64,000 nucleotides of DNA from contig CAMXCT020000837.1 in the NCBI GenBank assembly GCA_947184155.2, positions 1 to 64,000 on the forward strand. The letters are read 5' to 3'. The position numbers and the translations under genes are program-made. Origin of the DNA: Cladocopium goreaui. Lineage: Eukaryota; Sar; Dinophyceae; Suessiales; Symbiodiniaceae. Shown piece after piece: positions 19,207 through 30,755 of the stretch. Every line of letters begins with the position of its first letter. Position 1 is the first letter of the stretch. A model generated the notes under the pieces. It saw only the letters and a list, made by a program, of their open reading frames with translations. It did not search any database and was not told the DNA's origin.

Positions 19207-20746
19207 TGCGCCCGCACTATCCGCGCTCTGCTTCTGAGCGCTTTGCTCCTTGCAGTGCTTTCAAGTCTGTCCTCCGCGCATCGCCCGCGCATCCTCGGCG
19301 TGTTTCAGGATGTACACGACTATGGTGCCGACCAACAGCAACACGTTCGTTCATCCATGGCGCTCGCCATCCAAGAGCTACTTGGCATGAGAAAATTTCA
19401 CTAATCGTTTCCTGCTAGGCAACGTTTTCACATCTGAAAGGTAAGTAAATTTATGTAAATTTGACTTTGTTGAAATATCAACAGTTGCTCAAAATCTCAG
19501 GGTCGATCTTCTCTCAAATACCAATTACAAACGGATGTCAGATGGTCCTAAATAGTCACAGATGGTCGGAATTTAAAAGGGGTCTGGCCTCTAAAGTTCG
19601 TGTCAGCGAGGTTGGGAAACCTCGAAACTTGGCTCGATTTGGCAAATGTCTTTCAAAATTCACAGGTGCCTTGGGTCATATTTCGATATATTTTGTATGC
19701 ATTCTTCGGGTGTGTTTTGTTGATGTTGCAATACATTTCCCTCGTCAATGTTCGAGCAGTGCCTGGAAGTATCTTGCACGTAGACTTTGGCTGGCTCAAA
19801 AACAGAGATTTTTTTTACTAAAGTTCGTCTGTGATTTTTTCAAGCTAATTTTATATATTTCGTGATTCAGCGGGGGTGTTTCTGTTTGACGGAGTGCTGA
19901 CTTTCGCACCGAGGACGATGTGGCTTTATATTGCCCCCATGTTGAGCACCTACTGTTTGCATGTGAGACCATGTTCTGAGAGGCTTTCCTTGTCAAGTTG
20001 TCCGATTCTACGAAGCAAAAATCCCTCATGTTTCGAAACGCCTCTGTTGCTGCATGGACATGGATCACTTTGCGTATCTCAGCATTGTCAACGGTTGATT
20101 GACACTGAAAGATCCATTTGCCTAATTACTTCCTTTGTTTTTGATTGAGATGTTTCCCATATTTTTCTCCTGGTGATTTTGTTTGTGAGGTTTAGTTGTG
20201 TGCTTATGACGTTGGCCCAGGCATGAGTTGTCCTTGGTGATCAGGAAGCTGCTTCTCCCCACGGGGGTGCTGAAGGAATGGACGGTGCGCGAGTTTTCCG
20301 GCCGGATTGTTTTCAAAGCAGTAACAGAATGTTAGAGATTCGAGAGCTGATGCAACATTTTAGTGATGAAACAGGGGGCAGGTGACGCTCATGTGCACTG
20401 CAAGATTTGAGCCTTTGAATGTCACACGTTGTCAATTTCGTTCACACCCTGGTGTACAACCAGTTCACCTCTCATTTCAATCTCATGTCATTTGCAATTT
20501 GCTCAGCACTTAGCACTATTTTCAATGTGTGGCGCAAAGTGCAGGCAGTGATTCTGTACAACCTCAGGCATGCACCGTCGTGGCTCAGTCCCTCAAATGC
20601 ACTGTTGTCCCGCGTCCAAGTTTGACCACTTTGATTTATGAGAAAGTACTGGCAACCTGAAAGACGTGAGGGCCTTGAAGTTATAGAAATTGGTGTCTTT
20701 AGGAGTGGATCTAATTTTACTCGGCCGGGAGGAATGTGGAATTCTG
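19207..20746 (+). CDS. Run of predicted exons of an unidentified gene
   Basis: Using the AG|G acceptor and G(T/C/A) donor rule seen in the pyrophosphatase gene, a phase-consistent path is 19207-19384, 19419-19440, 19611-19665, 19914-20071, 20245-20320, 20382-about 20420, 20568-20645 and 20671-20746. The first piece reads RALLLSALLLAVLSSLSSA, a signal-peptide-like stretch, then ILGVFQDVHDYGADQQQ, but has no in-frame ATG before it (a TGA lies at 19204). Later pieces include LETWLDLANVF, KEWTVREFSGRIVFK and EVIEIGVFRSGS, the last like a SAM-binding loop. The 34-bp and 25-bp gaps at 19385-19418 and 20646-20670 are very short for introns, and a TGA interrupts the fourth piece. It may continue into the 23 kb exons. 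Function not recognised. Confidence 0.35.
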
Positions 20747-21234
20747 GTCAATGAATTGGCATGCCTGCCCCAGATGCAATAAAACACTACTACAATCTAC
20801 TACTACAAAGTGGAAATCAGCAAGGCTTGATGATCTTGATGTTTTTCCAAGTTGTGAACAGAGTCTATGCAGCATGACATGAGGAGCCAAATAGAGTTTG
20901 AAAAGAAACCTCTAAGATCCTCTAAGCCAATAAAGCCAATGAAGATTCCAAGGTCCACCTTCCCGAGTGGAACTGCTTGTCAAGCACACGCTCGGGTTGC
21001 TCGACTCTGGAGTGTGTTCGTACTGGCGCCATATTAAATCGTACTAACATAATCTATCATACTTAGTTTTTACTTAGTTACTTAGCCTGGAAATGTTTGT
21101 TTTGCAGGGTCTCTGAGGAAAAGACACCAGCCATCACCAACCACACTCACGGAGATATACATTGCCATGTTTCTGCACCATGTTTTGTTGTATCTCTTCC
21201 TGTTTGCTCATGTGGGAAAGAAGTCAAGAAATCC

Positions 21235-22270
21235 ATTCTGTGCTTCTACATATATATTCATATGCATATATGTATAATAATATTCATATATATATATATA
21301 TTGTATTATATTAGATATAATAACAAAAATAATATAATATATGTTTCATACTATAATAAATAAATATATATATATATTATTATATTGTATTATATTATAT
21401 TATATTATATCATATTATTTTGTATTTCGTTATACAATATTATATTATATGATATTGTATTATATTATATTATATCATTTTATTTCATATTATACTATGT
21501 TATTTGATATTATATATTATATTATATTATATTCTATTATATTATATTATATTATTTTATATTATTTTTTTATTATAATATAGTATATTGTGTTATATTA
21601 TATTATTTTATTTTATATTATACTATTTTTTTTATATTTTATTATATCATATCACATTATATTATATTATATTTTATTTTGCTATATTATATTATATTAT
21701 ATTATATTTTATGATATTATATTATATTATATTATGTTTTATTATATTATACTATTTTTTTTATACGAACTATATTATTTTATATTATATATTTTATTAT
21801 ATGTAGTATATATAGTTTAAATATGTATAAAGAATAGTAATATATATATATATATCTATTATATGATATATATACTATATATATATATGTTACATTATTT
21901 AAATTATATATCAAATATATTGTATGTATTTCATTTATATTATATATACAATATATATTTTTATATTATATATTAAAACTACATTATATATTATATATGT
22001 ATTGTATATATTATATATTTTATATTTTTTTATGTATTATATATATTATGATATTTACATAAATAATTTTATTTTATATATGTATATTATATATGTTTTA
22101 TGTTATATATATTTATTGTTATTTATTTATTTATTTACATATATACATATCACACATATAATATAATATATTTATATATTGTGTTTTTATTTATATCTAA
22201 ATTATATTATATATATTTATGTTTCTATTTTTTATATTATATTATATCATATCATATTATATTTTTTTGC
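21235..22270. repeat. 1-kb AT-only satellite
   Basis: Almost pure A/T built from TATAT, TATTATAT and ATATTTTAT words, with hardly any G or C. All ORFs inside it (Ile/Tyr-rich) are compositional. It lies in the gap between two predicted exons (20746 and 23159), so it may be intronic. Between 22270 and 23158 I see no supported feature, although 21105-21240 has one coding-like frame (LTEIYIAMFLHHVLLYLF) after a TTTGCAG|G site. Confidence 0.9.
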
Positions 22271-23158
22271 GTTGTAGATACGTGTTGCTCTTTGCTGCTA
22301 CACCTTGACAAATGCGTATGTGAGAGATTATACTGTGACAATGGTTGGACGTGTGGACGCACTGAAGGGATGTGGCTGGTATGCAGGCATATGTGTAGGT
22401 AAATATGTCTATGTCAGATGTCTAGTTCATCATTATGTCGCACCTATATCTCTGTGTGATGGCTTGTGTTCTTTGAAGTTGTGTGTCTGTCTGACACTCA
22501 ATGTCCAAATACGATCATAGATGCATTTAGAAACAACTATACATGTTGTTACTGTTTATACATATATATATATGCAACTTTCTGGGGATGATCTTTACCA
22601 GAATCACCGTCGATTCAGGCATGTTCAGCGAGTCAAATGGCCGTCTGCTGAGACCTTGCTGACATCTCATCCATTAGTCTCTCAGCCAAGTTTTGGTGGA
22701 GCAGTTTTGGATATGTTTTGGATACGTTTCATGAATGTGTTTTCATGGGTGTCCAGATGCCAAGAGTAGCTAGCAGAGCTAAGTGCATGCAGCGGAGTCA
22801 TTGTTCACATATGGTTTCTTCTCAGCTACACCCGCACAAGAACCTTACTGTACAACAAGAAAACAGCACTAACACAGCGCAACCTCAAGAACACCGATAC
22901 ATATCATTCATGCAAATGTACTCGTATCTTCTAAAGCCAAGACAACATCCTAGTTGTGCATGTTTCAGCTACGCAAAAGTAACATAACACTTCTCAATCC
23001 ATGAGAATGATAACAACATATAACAGCAAACTGAGGCAAACTCCTGGCCGTTTCCACGCTTTGAGCTCGATGATGTGAAGCAAGGCTGGTGCATCACATA
23101 GTGATTTTTCTTCATGTGACTTTGATTCCGCGTTATCTGGTGGATCTTCTGAGTGCAG

Positions 23159-25170
23159 GTCTGTGGCGTTATCTGGTAGAAAGATTCAAAGACTTGGAGA
23201 TTTGGACGGGCACCCAGACTTTGCAAGACATGAAGGCTGGGATATGCCACAGTTGACACTGACACCGAAACAGAATGTTGTGAAACAAGTACAGGACTTC
23301 ATATCACTGCAAAAGGATCCAAAAGGAACGTTTGTCACGGTGCTTGACAACTGAGATTTGTACCTTCATCATACTTGTTAAAACGCAGAGATATGATATC
23401 CCAACGGCCAGTAGTTTTCTATAGCTTCCTTGACCAACCTAATGAGGACCCTATCTTCTTGAGCTCATTACGTCAGGTTCCCGAGTTCCTCATGACGGGC
23501 CACCCATTTTACGAGGGCTTGGAGTTACTTGTAGAAACCCAACTTGAGCACATGTTGATACATTTTGCATTATGTTATCATCGTGTTGATATGATCTTAT
23601 GTGCAGTGATCATGTCATCCGCTTTCTCAGGTCATGGCAAATGATTTTCGAACAATCAAACTATTAAGTCTAGTGTGGTCAAAGAATCGATAAAGAATAT
23701 GAATGATATACGTGTAGTTTTGTAATGCAAGTGTTACATTGAAATCTTGGGAAAGGAAGAATAAGGAAGATGCAGTGCAGCATAGTGCAGCTTTGTGCAG
23801 CCTGCTCCTCCGTTCCGCCCAGGACTGCCATGAGCAAAATGTGCCGATTTGTGCTGACAGGGGATTTGTTGCGGCTGAATGAAACAGCGCTCCCACCCTT
23901 TGCCCAGCACCTTGTTCTCGCAGATGAGGAGCCGCAGAATTGTGAAAGAGGACCTGCAACCTTCACGGACCTTAACTCTCAGAACTCAACATTTCAGATG
24001 TGAGAGACAGCCTTGTGAGAGACGGCGAAGAACACCGTTTTTTTGTGCGGGAACGATTTGCATTGCATCAAGCCTCAAAGTGGGTATAGAATATCGAACT
24101 AAATCGAACTATATATAGTATTATATAGTATAATCTTTAGAATGGTAGTGAATATATGTAACGCATATGCAACGAATATGTAATGAATATGTAACGAATG
24201 CGTAATGATTGCTATATGAAAGTTATACATTAGAACGAAGTCATTTCAGGGGTTGTTTTGAGCCGAGTTGGAACGAGTTGGAACTGCGCAAGGAGTTGGC
24301 CTTGGAGTTCGAGCGGCCACAGCGACACTGCTATCTGCTGGCCTGGCGATTTGATGCGGATCTCTCTGCCTCAGCACGCAGGCGCGGCAGAATGTTGAGA
24401 TGACCTGGCTATGGCCTGTTTCAAGTCGTAAAGGAGAAATTAAGATGTAGAAAAGCATCCGTGCATCTTGAGACTTGAGAATCTTGAGTTTAGTTCTGGC
24501 AGAATATGAGAGCACATGGTCCATGTCCACAAGCCCATCAGAATGCCCATTTTGGATTCATGGGAAGCAATGCGAGGGTGTTAGCCATGTCCTAGAATGT
24601 CAATTCTCACTCGACAGGGTCATTGAAAGGGGCTGCAAGATTGACCAATTCTGGAGCGATAAATTGGTGGAGGCGCGGACGGCGTCACATAATTCGCTTA
24701 ATTCGCCCATGTTGGCCTTGCAGAATCTTGCAGCAACATAATGCTGACATACCATTGGGTATCATCCGGTCCGATACCACTTTGCCACACTTTGCCACAC
24801 TTTGCCACACTTTGCCACGCTTTGCCAAGGCAGTGGGTCACTCACGGCTCTTGGGCCCCTTAGAAAGGGCACGTTTCTTGACCACCTCAGCAATTGCTGC
24901 CGAAGTGGTGGCCAGCCTCAGTTGGGACCAGGATCCGAAGGCAAAAGAAGTTCGACAAGTGTGACAAGAGAAGTTGGTTGTTCAATTGATTTCATGATTT
25001 GTTCATGAGCTGAACAACCTCACTGCGTTGGTTCGATTTTTTCCAGCGGACCTTGCAAGTGGATTGAATTGATGCCTAGGTTCAGGTTGCTATGGGAGAA
25101 TTCTTCTTCCGGCAGCTGCAAACCTTCAGTGTCGATGTGGCAGACGCTCGGCTTCTCTCACTATTCCAAA
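23159..25170 (+). CDS. Predicted exons upstream of the methyltransferase domain
   Basis: Coding-like pieces that start at AG|G: 23159-23235 (LWRYLVERFKDLEIWTGTQ), 23295-23345 (DFISLQKDPKGTFVTVL), 23477-about 23551 (VPEFLMTGHPFYEGLELLVE), 23823-about 23950 (FVLTGDLLRLNETALPPFAQ), 24250-about 24390 (FEPSWNELELRKELALEFE), 24830-24958 (LLGPLERARFLTTSAIAAE) and 25086-about 25170 (MGEFFFRQLQTFSVDVADAR). Several donors remain ambiguous and I could not chain all phases. The first piece fits in phase with the exon ending at 20746, and the last leads toward the methyltransferase exons, so this may be the N-terminal part of that protein. No family recognised. A CCACACTTTG tandem lies at 24778-24825. Confidence 0.4.
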
Positions 25171-25279
25171 CCGGATCATGTCAGGGCCGCTGACAGTGCG
25201 ATTTCATACGAGTATCATGGACTATCCGAGTCATCCGAGACATTCCGAGATTCCCTTTCTCGGCCGCAGTTGCACTGAG

Positions 25280-28200
25280 GAGATGTTGTGCGAGGCGCTG
25301 GAGCTGACGCGGCGGTTGCCCGGGATTTACCTGGAGATTGGGGTCTTCAAGGCGTGACCTCCAATCGGGGAAACACATGGAAACACGGGGAAACCGGAGA
25401 CGAAACAAGATGCGCCACTCTCTAAGCTAGATGCAGATCTCAAAAGAGAATGTCAGACTGACAGTGACTAAGATACTCTATAAGCCTGAGTATTATCCTC
25501 TGGTGGCCCTTGCCCGTGTGCCCGTGTGCCCGTGGATCGGGGTTGTGCCCGTGTGCCCGTGTGCCTGTGGATCGGGTTGTGCCCGGGTGCCCGTGTGCCC
25601 GGGCCAGCGACAAGTCCAGAAGTCCAGAAGTGACACGCTTGCAGGCAGATGAGTCTGTCTGCTGGTTCCCCAAACAGTCAGTCCACACTGAGGGGTTCTT
25701 ACGGTAGATGTAAAGGCCGGTGCCTGATCTGGGTGCTCACTCTGGTCTGCGGAATTTTTACCTGTAAATTTCCGTATGGTGTGGCTCTTGTGACATGTTG
25801 AAGTGCATTTCCACTGCGCAGGCTCGCACAAAGTGTATGTCTGCGTTCTGGCCTCATCGGTCTTCCTCCTCAACATCCTCCTCCTCAACATCAGCATCAT
25901 CATTTTCCTCTCCCTTGACACCAACTTCAACCGACTCCGCAGTACACAGCGGATGTTCCAGCAAGGAATGTATCTATCTACCTATCTATCTATCTTTCTT
26001 TCTGTCTATCCATCTATCTATCTATCCGTTTGTCTGCCTTTCTGTGTGTCAACCGGTTGCTGCAGCATGACGTCATAGCAGCATGATGAGCGCGGTGCCC
26101 GTCGTTGTAGGCCTTGGTGTTTGTTTGATGTTCCTTCCTGTTGCATGACCATGTGGTTGCCTTGTTGTTTCCTTGCAACCTTGTTCCGCTGTGTTGCGAT
26201 GTCTTGATCTTATGTTAATGTCGACATGCGGCGTTTCGGCGCCGTCTGCTGTAAATGGCATGTCGCTGTCCTTGCCGTGTTGTTTGCGTGCAGCTTAATG
26301 TCGTTGTTTTGCCTTGATCTTAAGTTAATTTCCTCATGCGTTGCTTTGGCTCCGTCTACCGTAGATTCCTTTCAGTAGGCTCGCCGTTATTCCGCCGCAA
26401 TGTTGTCATTATTTCTGTCATGTCAGCTGAGTTTCTTTGATTCTTGCGCTCATGTGTCCGTGGATTGCCAGTGTGCCCGTGTGTCCGTGTGCCCGTGGAT
26501 TCCTCGTGTGCCCGTGTGCCCGTGTGCCCGTGGTTTCCTCGTGTGCCCGTGTGCCGGTGTGCCCGTGGATCGGCCGTGTGCCCGTGTGCCCGGAGGGCCG
26601 TGAGGAGAGTAATCTCCTAAGCCTCTAAGATATTCTAAGATTGGGCGGGCGGACTTTGTGAACGGAGCAGGGTTCGTATGGGGTGATCGTTTATATTGTT
26701 AATTAGATCATCCATTATATCCATATATTATCCATATAGGATCATCCAAATAACCTATACTTGTATTTTATTACTTATATTATATTTATGATATGGTTTG
26801 ATCATGTTTGATCCAAACGCTATGGCCCCGTATCGATTTGTGAATTACTTTGAAACCTGGCCGCGCAGGGCGCCAGTGCCTTCGTGGTCTTTGGCTCTTT
26901 GCTTGGCACACAGTTTTCTACATATATCATACATATATATATATATATAATAATTTGTAATATAATCTAATATGATAATATATGTGTGTCTATTTAAGTG
27001 TCTCTTACTTGTAGTTTATTGGTAGTTTGTTTTTTTGGTTGCAGGTGTCACCACTGAAAATGATTTGTAGACAGGAGAACTTTGAGACTTCCTTGATTTG
27101 TCCCAAGGTCTTGCAGTATCTGGAGCGACAAAGAGCTATATCTCGCCCGGTAGTGCTGATGGACACCTTTAGCGGTTTCAACTATTCGGAGGCGCCGTGG
27201 AGCAAACTCGATAATTGGCTTGGAGGTCGTCGCTGTGACTTTGGAGTCTGCTCTAGATTTCTGCGACTTCACTCAGGTTCATCCCAGTGGGGAGAATGTA
27301 TGAGAGGAGTCTGTTTCAATGCTTTGTCACTGATTTGTTCCATTCATTTCCTCACTTCAGCATCGGCACGTTCGCACATTTGCATGACACGTGCAGGCAG
27401 CGGACAGCATGGATCGTGGCTGGCATGGAACACACAAGGCCAGACCTGCTATGCCCCACATATTCAGCCGATGGAGCCGGACCCAAGCAGTTTAGCCCAT
27501 GACCAGGCCTTGACACGCCTCGACCAATTCGTATTCTCAACCAAGATAACCAAGGACAACCTCTATCAACTGCCATGGTAAGCCCACATATAGATCATAT
27601 AGTTTATCAGATTGTTCAGGCAAAGTCGTCCGATATCGTCAGATTGCAATATTTTGACACCAACTGGTATCCGACTGCGCAGGGTGCTGTTCTTCAGGTG
27701 TTTGCAGATCCAATGGAACACATGAACTATCTTCAAGACTTTCTGGGGCAGACATCAGTGCCCTTTACGCTCTTGCAGGCGCAGTCTGCTCAGTTTCACT
27801 TCTGCCCATTGTTTTGAATATGTTTGAACTGGCAAAATCCTTGTTGCGGTCCGTTTGTCTTGCCATGTCTTGCCGATGTGGCATTGTGCAGCACCTCCAA
27901 GCAGGGAGAGTCTGGGTTCAGCGCTGCAGGCGAATATATTGAGTGATGATGTCCCACATGAGGATATTGCAGTAGCCAACATTGACGTGGACATGTTCGA
28001 AACCACCCTGGCAGCATTGACGAAGGTCGGGAGCCAGGAGCAGGCGACGTTCAAATCTTTGAAGGTGTTCTTGAGCAGACTGTCGTTCTCCGCAGTCTCG
28101 GAGTTGCACACGGATACGGCATGCCAAGAAACGCCAAGAGTTTTCGAAAGTCGAGATATCGTCAGAACCGTAAAATCTGTTCAGTTTGTTTCAAGCAAAT

Positions 28201-29002
28201 CCAAGGTGGCTCCACGAATAGTCCTTGGAGGAGTGATCCTATTGGAAGATGTGACTTGGCACGCCGATTGGGTTTCCACAAGTTGGGGCTGAGAATAGGG
28301 GTTCGGCCTCAGTTCCAAAACGCTTTGGAGGAGTTGCGCCTTTCCATATCAGTACGATGGGCTGGTGAACACAAAGGGAGTTCAGTGGAAAGTGCTTATG
28401 TATACTCTGATTTGTTTTTTTCGATGTTGATCTGCAGTTCTAGCCACCTACTGCGAAGTTTGATTCATTTTGTAGCGTTTTATTTTGGATTCTTAAAATA
28501 GCTGGATTCAATAGTCGACCAGGCAAAAGGTTGCATGAATTTAGCTACTGCTCTTTTGGGTTAGGGGCACAAACATTCAGAAACAAATTGGGTGAGCGGT
28601 ACAGCCCGGTGCGGTACAGACCTTCACTCTGAATCCTAAATCATCCTAAATCATCCTAAAGCCACATTGCTTGACCGCACCGTGGCAAGGTGACAGCAAC
28701 GCCCTTGCTGACAGGCTCTCTGGCAGCTTTGGATGAGTTTCTTGAGCCTGCTGCTCAGAGCAACGAGCTTTTCTCCATAGGCTTCACCAATATGATTATG
28801 ATTATGATGTTTGAGTTGGGGTAGTTTGGGAATAATATGGCATATCCCTGCAATTCTATGCCAAATAATGCCAAATATTTGAATTTTGGTGATGCTATTT
28901 GTATCCCAAGGTCCAAAAATGGCCTCGACTTCAGCAAGCTGTTGACACGTGGAGGAGTGTTATTGATTCGCGTGAAGAGCCATGACGTGGACGTGCCAAC
29001 GA
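25280..29002 (+). CDS. TylF-like SAM-dependent methyltransferase domain (multi-exon)
   Basis: Exons 25280-25351, 27045 (or 27108)-27225, 27397-27577, 27905-28025, 28206-28271, 28690-28780 and 28955-29002 chain in phase from the third exon on. Signature pieces in order are: YLEIGVFK (SAM-binding motif I); RPVVLMDTFSGFNYSEA, the 'DTFeGf' segment of TylF/MycF-type O-methyltransferases; VANIDVDMFETTLAAL, the metal-binding Asp region; VAPRI..GGVILLEDV, the 'pGGvi..eD' strand; and TPLLTGSLAALDEFLE with VLLIRVK, the usual end. The exon carrying the residues just after motif I (usually GGS) was not found in the 1.7 kb gap 25352-27044, so motif I is incomplete as reconstructed. Donors are GC, GT and GA; acceptors AG|G. 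The acceptor substrate cannot be inferred. Confidence 0.7.
25505..26600. repeat. Two GTGTGCCC minisatellites and a TATC microsatellite in one intron
   Basis: Arrays of GTGCCCGTGTGCCCGTGG occupy about 25505-25605 and 26450-26598, separated by a (TATC)n tract at 25968-26040. All fall in the gap between the exons ending at 25351 and starting at 27045. Frames such as VPVCPCAR are repeat artefacts. Around 26690-26960 the sequence becomes AT-rich with no coding sense. Confidence 0.8.
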
Positions 29003-29177
29003 GCTGCGAGAGTGAAAAATCGTTGGCTTTGCAGAATTGCTTTGACCATCTTTGACTGCTTTGGAAGATATTTTTGCACATGTTCGCATCTTCCAGTCTC
29101 GGAAGAGTCCCTTTGAATCTTTGAAGCAACATACTCTTTGAGTAACATGCACCAAGGTTCTGAAACTTTTGTGACAG

Positions 29178-30511
29178 GAGCAGTCGATGTCCATTGTCCA
29201 TTTTTCCTCCCAACATTGGATTCATTGGATGATGGGAGTTTGCTGTATGACGTTGTATACAGCTGTAATTATGCAGATGAGTGAATTCATGCATGTAGCA
29301 AGAAAGGTGATGCAATGGGATGTAATGGGATCAACATGCAAATACAAACGTATTCAGACTCCTATTTTGTATGTTTTGTGGCCTAGCACAATTTAGCCTG
29401 GCAAATGCTGACACCGAATACGGCGTTGCTCTACCTTCGCCCATCCAAATCCCATCGCCGACAGTGAACCACCTTTTCCACCTTGGGAAGTCAGGGCATG
29501 TCATATGTGATCTTGAGCTGTCTCGAGCATTGCTCGCATTTGGGAAAGACAGAAACCTACGCAGTGACTTTGTTTGACTTTGTTTGTCAGAAACGGTTCC
29601 TTTCAGAGATTGAAATCGCCCGATTAAACAGACTCCTGTCAGTACACACTTTGCATTTGTTGGTATATGAGGATATGCTCAGACATGTCAAGCAGATATC
29701 CAGGGATCCTCATGAATTCGACGGTGAGTTCCAAATTACAAAGGCTCTTGCTCTGAAAGCATCCTCAACGTTTGCCAGATTCTTCACAGACATGCAGTAA
29801 CAAGTACAGCAAGTGCTATCATCAGCTATCACTTCTCGGTGCTGCATGCTGAAGGGTGCAGCCGATGTTGTCAACACGCTGCTGCAGCCATGCCTGGTAT
29901 GCTTCGAATCCGGGCTTCACCGGCTTCACCGGCTTCACCTCGGCATTTTCAGCTTGGGCAACTTGGGCAGCGTGGGCTTTGGTGTGCCAATGGGGTTCTC
30001 TAAATGTCGTTGTCCTCGCCAGTGACAGTCCTGACAGTCCTGACAGTCCCCGCATCAGTCGCGGCGTGTGGTGCCCACCTTTGCCATCAACCCGACCAGC
30101 CAACTGTTCTCGTCAGTCGAGTCAAGTGGGGCAAGGCACTGCAGTTCGTTCACTGTACGATGAAGTCGCTGAGACCATGGCACCTCTCTCGGATTTGTTG
30201 GAGCTGGGAGAAGTGGAAGACCACATGTTGAATGCCTATTTGGGATTAACTGAGTTCTTGCAGAATATGCAACACTTGATTTGTTTTATGGATTTCAAGG
30301 ACAATTGCTATGAAAACTCAGAGTATATGGAGGTGGTTCAATATTTTTGCCATCACTTGGACAATATTTGCCATGACTTGGGCTTGTGCAAGCCCGAGAT
30401 GAATATTTGTGGATCGCTGCTCCTAGACGCTGGGGTAGACCTTGGACGAGTCATACAGCAGATTCGCGCGGGTGTCCTAGAGCAAGTGCAGATGCATCTC
30501 GGTAGAAATCG
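29178..30511 (+). CDS. Linker exons between the two methyltransferase domains
   Basis: Exons 29178-29275, 29495-29723 and 30136-30511 join in phase to each other, to the TylF-like part (29002) and to the FkbM-like part (30756). Donors are GA at 29276, GTGAGT at 29724 and GTACAG at 30512. The encoded ~230 residues are mostly helical: FLPTLDSLDDGSLLYDV, FVCQKRFLSEIEIARLNRL, YDEVAETMAPLSDLLELGE and ICGSLLLDAGVDLGRVIQQI. No domain is recognised. The intron 30512-30755 contains a CTCTGGGCAT tandem (30553-30605). Because the phases run through, I read the flanking enzymes as one polypeptide rather than two genes; a transcript would be needed to be certain. Confidence 0.55.
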
Positions 30512-30755
30512 GTACAGCATGGTACAGCTGTTTGAAGACCAAACTTCGCAGTTTCTCTGGGCATCTCTGGGCATCTCTGGGTATCTCTGGGCATCTCTGG
30601 GCTTTGGGGATCTTTGGGGTATCTTTGGGGTTTTGCTGAAGCTTTTCTGAACTTTTCTCTTATTCTGATCCCCTTTGCTTGACAAGACAGTTATGGTGAG
30701 GCGGTGAGGGTTCATGCTGGAAACAGTCACAAGATGTTCAAAACTTTGCATCAAG

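Noticed and set aside
21097..22402. Tyr/Ile-rich small ORFs
   Set aside because: They are a product of nearly pure A/T composition.
27575..27817. Coding-like frame IVRLQYFDTNWYPTAQ between methyltransferase exons
   Set aside because: It looks like the TylF 'LDtDwYeSTk' motif, but the exons ending at 27577 and starting at 27905 join in phase without it and supply that motif (VANIDVDMFETTLAAL). Kept only as a possible exon relic.
29895..29925. CTTCGAATCCGGGC, like a tRNA T-arm
   Set aside because: No matching acceptor, D and anticodon arms can be placed around it; it lies in an intron with GGCTTCACC tandems.
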